Shown here: piece by piece, positions 56,312-60,000 of the stretch
How the letters are laid out: each line of letters opens with the position of its first letter
Position numbering within the stretch: position 1 is the stretch's first letter
From: Cryptomeria japonica
Taxonomy: Eukaryota > Streptophyta > Pinopsida > Cupressales > Cupressaceae
NCBI RefSeq assembly: GCF_030272615.1
Contig: NC_081409.1
Span: forward strand, 872,629,927 to 872,689,926
Direction of reading: 5' to 3'
Length of the DNA stretch: 60,000 nt
Translations under genes and position numbers: made by a program
The notes under the pieces: model-generated
What the model was told of the DNA's origin: nothing
What the model saw: only the letters and a program-made list of their open reading frames with translations
Database searches by the model: none

Positions 56312-58531
56312 ATGAACATAACTGGTTTAGAAATTGCAACCGGTAATCAAACTAGAGGTAATATCTTTCATTTGAATAACAATGAAAAGACATGCTTGAT
56401 TGCACATATTGATGAAAGTTGGCTATGGCATAAGAGACTCTGTCATGTAAATTTTGATTGCATGGTAAAAATCAGTACCACTAAGGCAGTTAGAGATTTA
56501 CCTAAGATTGTTAAGTCTCACAATCCGGTATGTAAGGAATGTCAATTTGGAAAACAAGTTAGAGCTACTTTCAAAATTATTCCAAAAAAATCTAATAATG
56601 CTCTTGACTTAATTCATACTAATTTATGTGGTCCAGCTAGAACTAAAAGTTTACAAGGTGGTAGATATTTCATGTTAATCATTGATGACTATTCTAGAAT
56701 GTGTTGGGTTACTTTTCTCAGAGAAAAATCAGAAGCACTTGGGAAGTTCAAACTGTTCAAAGCAATGGTAGAAAATGAAACCGATAAGAAAATAAAATGT
56801 CTAAGATTGGATCAAGAAGGAGAATTTACATCTAAGGAATTTAATGCATTCTGTGAAGTGAATGGAATCAGAAGACAACTATCAGCACCTCAGACACCAC
56901 ATCAGAATGGAGTTGTAGAAAGAAAAAACAGAACTATCTTGGATGCAGCCAGAAGTATGTTATCAGAAGCAAACCTACCACATGTATATTGGAGAGAAGC
57001 AGTAAGTACAACGGTCTATACATTCAACAAAGTTCACATCAAAGGTGAAACCGGTAAGACCCCTCATGAACTATGGTTTGGTATTTCTCCTACTCTTAAA
57101 TATTTTAGAATATTTGGAAGCAAATGTTATATTAGAAGAGATGAGTATATTGGTAAATTTGATCCTAGAAGTGATGAAGGAATATTTCTTGGTTATTCAT
57201 CTAAGAGTAAGGCATATAGATGTTTTAACAAAAGATTGCAGAAAATTATTGAGAGTACAAATGTGAAGATTGATGAACAATTTAGAGGAACTTCAAGGTA
57301 TATAGACTTTGAACCGGCAACAGAAATTCTGACAAATGAACCTACACTGAACCTACCGGTACAGAATGAAAATCCAGTTACACCGGTATCATCTAAAAAT
57401 TCCACTATAATTGAGGAACAACAGCAAACAAAGATGCCTCGATATGTAAGACTGAATCATTCTGAAGATCAGATAATTGGAAACAAGTATAAAGGACTTA
57501 TGACAAGAGGAAGATTGGCAAATGAAGAGGTATGTCTTATTTCTCAAATTGAACCATCATCTGTTAATGAGGCATGTGAAGATAAACATTGGATTAAAGC
57601 TATGAAAGAAGAATTAGAGCAAATTGAGAATAACACTTGGACATTAGTTCCCCGCCCTAAAGACAAAAATGTGATTGGAAAAAAATGGGTATTCAGAAAC
57701 AAAATTAATGAAGATGGTAAGGTTATCAGAAATAAAGCAAGACTAGTGTGTAAGAGATATTCTCAAAAAGAAGGAATTGATTATAATGAGACCTTTGCAC
57801 CGGTAGCTAGAATTGAGGCAGTTAGATTATTCTTAGCTTTTGCAGCACACAAGAACTACAAAGTATATCAAATGGATATTAAATGTGCATTTCTGAATGG
57901 AGATCTTGAAGAAGAAGTTTACATTGAACAGCCTGATGGATTTTCTTTGACAGATAACAAAGATATGGTTTGCAGGTTAAGGAAAGATTTGTATGGGTTG
58001 AAGCAAGCTCCAAGAGCCTGGTATGCAAGATTGGATAAGTATCTTTTGAAGATTGGTTTTTCTAAAGGTAATGCTGACAATAACTTATATTATAAAGTGA
58101 CTAATGATGACATCTTGGTTATAGAAGTTTTTGTTGATGATATAATCTTTGGAGGAGAGGATGGATTATGTAAAGACTTTTCTATTGAAATGCAACAAGA
58201 ATTTGAAATGTCTATGATTGGAGAAATAAAATTCTTTTTAGGATTGCAGATTTCACAAACTGATAAAGGTATATTCTTGAGTCAATCCAAGTACTTAAAG
58301 GAGTTACTAAATAAATTTGGGATGGAGAACTCTAAACCGGTAAGCACGCCTATGACTACAAATGACAAATTATCACTAAGGGATGAATCTACACCTGTTA
58401 ATCCGACTAGGTACAAATCTATGATAGGAGGTTTACTATATTTGACACAAACCAGACCTGATATCATGAATGCAGTATGTATTGTTTCAAGATTTCAGAG
58501 TAATCCTAGAGAAATCATGAATCAGTTGTAA
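56312..58531 (+). pseudogene. copia integrase and reverse transcriptase, long open segment
   Basis: 739 codons without a stop. HHCC finger ([11 protein letters not shown]...CKECQFGK) at about residues 38-90. The integrase core has HTNLCGP in place of HTDLCGP (first catalytic Asp to Asn); the second Asp (LRLDQEGEF) and the Glu (NGVVERKN) are kept. RT has [23 protein letters not shown] and the catalytic FVDDIIFGG. The frame is lost at about 58520 within the sequence that should read into RNase H. Inactive as integrase by inference. Confidence 0.88.
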
Positions 58532-59060
58532 AAAGGATTTTCCGGTACTTACGAGGCACTACAAATCTTGGATTATGGTATCCTAGAGATGAAAACTTTG
58601 AATTATGTGCATATACAAATGCAAATTGGACAGGAGATATGGATGATAGAAAAATCACCACCGACGGAGCATTTTTTCTTGGAAGCAGATTAATTTCTTG
58701 GCTGAGTAAGAAACAAAGTTGTACATCTTTATCAACAGCAGAATGAGAATATGTTGCAGCAGCAACTAACTGTACAAAGGTACTATGGCTTAAGCAAATG
58801 TTGAAAGACATAAAGGTAAAATGCAAAGAACCTATTACTATTTATTGTGATAACACTGCAGCAATTGATATATCTAAGAACCCGGTATTACATTCTAAGA
58901 CCAAACACGTTTCTATAAAACTAAATTTTCTAACGGAAAATGTTGAAGCAAAAGAAATAAAACTGGTTTATGTGAATACTAAAGAGTAGATTGCAGATAT
59001 TTTCACTAAACCTCTGCCTAAGGAGACCTTTGAATATCTTAGAGATAGCTTGGGGTCATA
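58532..59060 (+). pseudogene. copia RNase H (decayed)
   Basis: After a frameshift: RYLRGTTNLGLWYPRD, then AYTNANWTGDMDDR, where the usual first Asp (TDADW) is Asn. Then LSTAE with a stop, EYVAAATNCTKVLWLKQML, and CDNTAAIDISKNPV. Another stop (TAG) at about 58987 in LVYVNTKE-stop-IADIF. Confidence 0.82.
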
Positions 59061-59345
59061 CTCCCACCGGCAGAGACTTAGGAAGTTGATGTTTGTCATC
59101 AACCGACAAAATTAACAGAGAAATCTTTTACTCCGACTTTGATGAAGAAGCTACTTCTCAGGGGGAGTAGTTGGTATTTTGTATCTGAAAATGGTTTTTA
59201 TATTACTTTGGCATTTGATGTCAAAGGGGGAGAGATTGGTATACGAAAAAACACAAGAAAGACACATGTCACTCTCAGGGGGAGAGATTGTTACTTTGGG
59301 GAGAGATTATTTATATTTGAATTTTGATTTCTGGTTATGATCTTG

Positions 59346-60000
59346 ATGTCATGGAAATGGGGACAAAGCAACAACAAAGTTCAATGTTAATAAGTTAGTT
59401 TCAACCATAAAACCAAAACAAAGAACTAAAAACCATTCCAAATATATCAAAAGAGATTTCAAAAAAGAATGAAAGAAGTTTAACAAAACAAAAGAAAGGA
59501 GAAGAGCCTCCCTAAGATGCTTCCATGACACCTTTTGATGCTTCTCCATTGTTCCTCTCCTCTCCAAGTTCCACATGAGTGTAGCTCTCAGCTTTTAGCA
59601 TTAGCCATGAATGCCATATGGAGATTCAAGATGGTTGAATATGATAAACAAATGCTATGCAAGTGTAGATAGTGATGCTATGAAAAAGCTCTATACTAAT
59701 ACCAGTATAACAACAATACTCTAATGTTTCCTTCTTTGCTTGAGGAGAAGGGTTCTACTTATAGAAGAAATGGGGAAATGAAGGGTTAAGATTGAGCAAT
59801 CTTAACAAGGGTTAGGATTGAAAGATATTCAATCCATGTGAGACTTTCAACCCAATCCCATGTTGACAAGTGTCACCATGAGGAGGCTTGAGAGGAGAGA
59901 TAAGGAGCATTAAATGCTTGAGGGGACATGATGGTTACCCTAGGGGGTTGGGTTAGGGTTAGGTTAATGGATATTCCTTTTATCCAAGGGATAAATGAAT
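59346..60000 (-). other. Probable fragment of another retroelement
   Basis: No ORF with a recognisable product. On the minus strand CTTCTATAAGTAGAACCC (about 59745-59765) looks like an LTR TATA region, and the segment begins just where the copia element stops. Not identified further. Confidence 0.35.

Larger units (their letters stand above)
53811..59345 (+). mobile_element. Decayed Ty1/copia retrotransposon
   Basis: 5' LTR (53811-54878), primer site, gag, protease, integrase, RT and RNase H in copia order. At least six stops or frameshifts. The region after RNase H has GGGGGAGTAG and GGGGGAGAGATTG tracts of the kind found before copia 3' LTRs, but no copy of the 5' LTR follows. The 3' end is therefore truncated or replaced near 59300-59345. 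Confidence 0.88.

Noticed and set aside
1-60000. tRNA or rRNA genes
   Set aside because: None seen by eye; the tRNA-like match at 54881 is a primer-binding site only.

Overview
This is nuclear DNA from a seed plant with a large, repeat-rich genome, and a conifer or other gymnosperm seems most likely. That guess rests on nested LTR retrotransposons, one host gene with a tiny exon and apparently very long introns, and many decayed Ty3 and Ty1 copies. I cannot name the species.

Host gene (minus strand). Three exons of a plastid CRT-like transporter (CLT family) lie at 47516-47937, 44271-44416 and 43860-43897. Splice sites and phases agree. No later exon is visible, so everything left of 43860 may be one intron longer than 43 kb, or the gene is broken. 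A 5'-truncated LINE (48150-49905) lies just upstream in the same orientation.

Nested transposons to the left. An old Ty3 element (called G0 here; gag remnants 5318-7482 and 30682-30800) is split by a second Ty3 element (G1, 7483-30681, minus strand). G1 in turn holds three insertions, each with a clean 5-bp target-site duplication (TSD): a young non-autonomous gag-only LTR element (9600-17453, TSD GAAAG), a solo LTR of the G1 family (18719-20839, TSD TCTAC) and a 2.9-kb unit E3 (23320-26204, TSD GGGTG). With these removed, G1 reads gag-protease-RNase H-RT-degenerate RNase H-integrase.

Most unusual entity. E3, its 7.9-kb relative E2 (35725-43657, TSD AATCC) and the partial E1 (1-3859) form one family. 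Each complete copy is a single unit with TGTTG...CAACA ends, a 5-bp TSD and no internal pair of LTRs. E2 carries, in order, an array of 15 hairpins spaced about 169 bp apart, a possible splice acceptor, a reading frame of about 1,000 codons with no recognisable gag or pol, an 18-bp palindromic telo-box, a TATA box about 60 bp further on, and a tail of about 860 bp. The simplest reading is a very long solo LTR whose U3 encodes a protein.

Second theme. Four families carry repeated short imperfect palindromes in non-coding parts; in three these lie upstream of the TATA box. In one family a pair of 27-nt hairpins with a 31-nt start-to-start step recurs in a much older LTR at 53 kb, with compensatory stem changes.

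Right end. 49906-52800 holds nothing I recognise. An old LTR fragment (about 52840-53660) is followed by a decayed Ty1/copia element (53811-about 59345) whose protease, integrase and RNase H have each lost a catalytic Asp. The last 650 bp look like part of another element on the minus strand.
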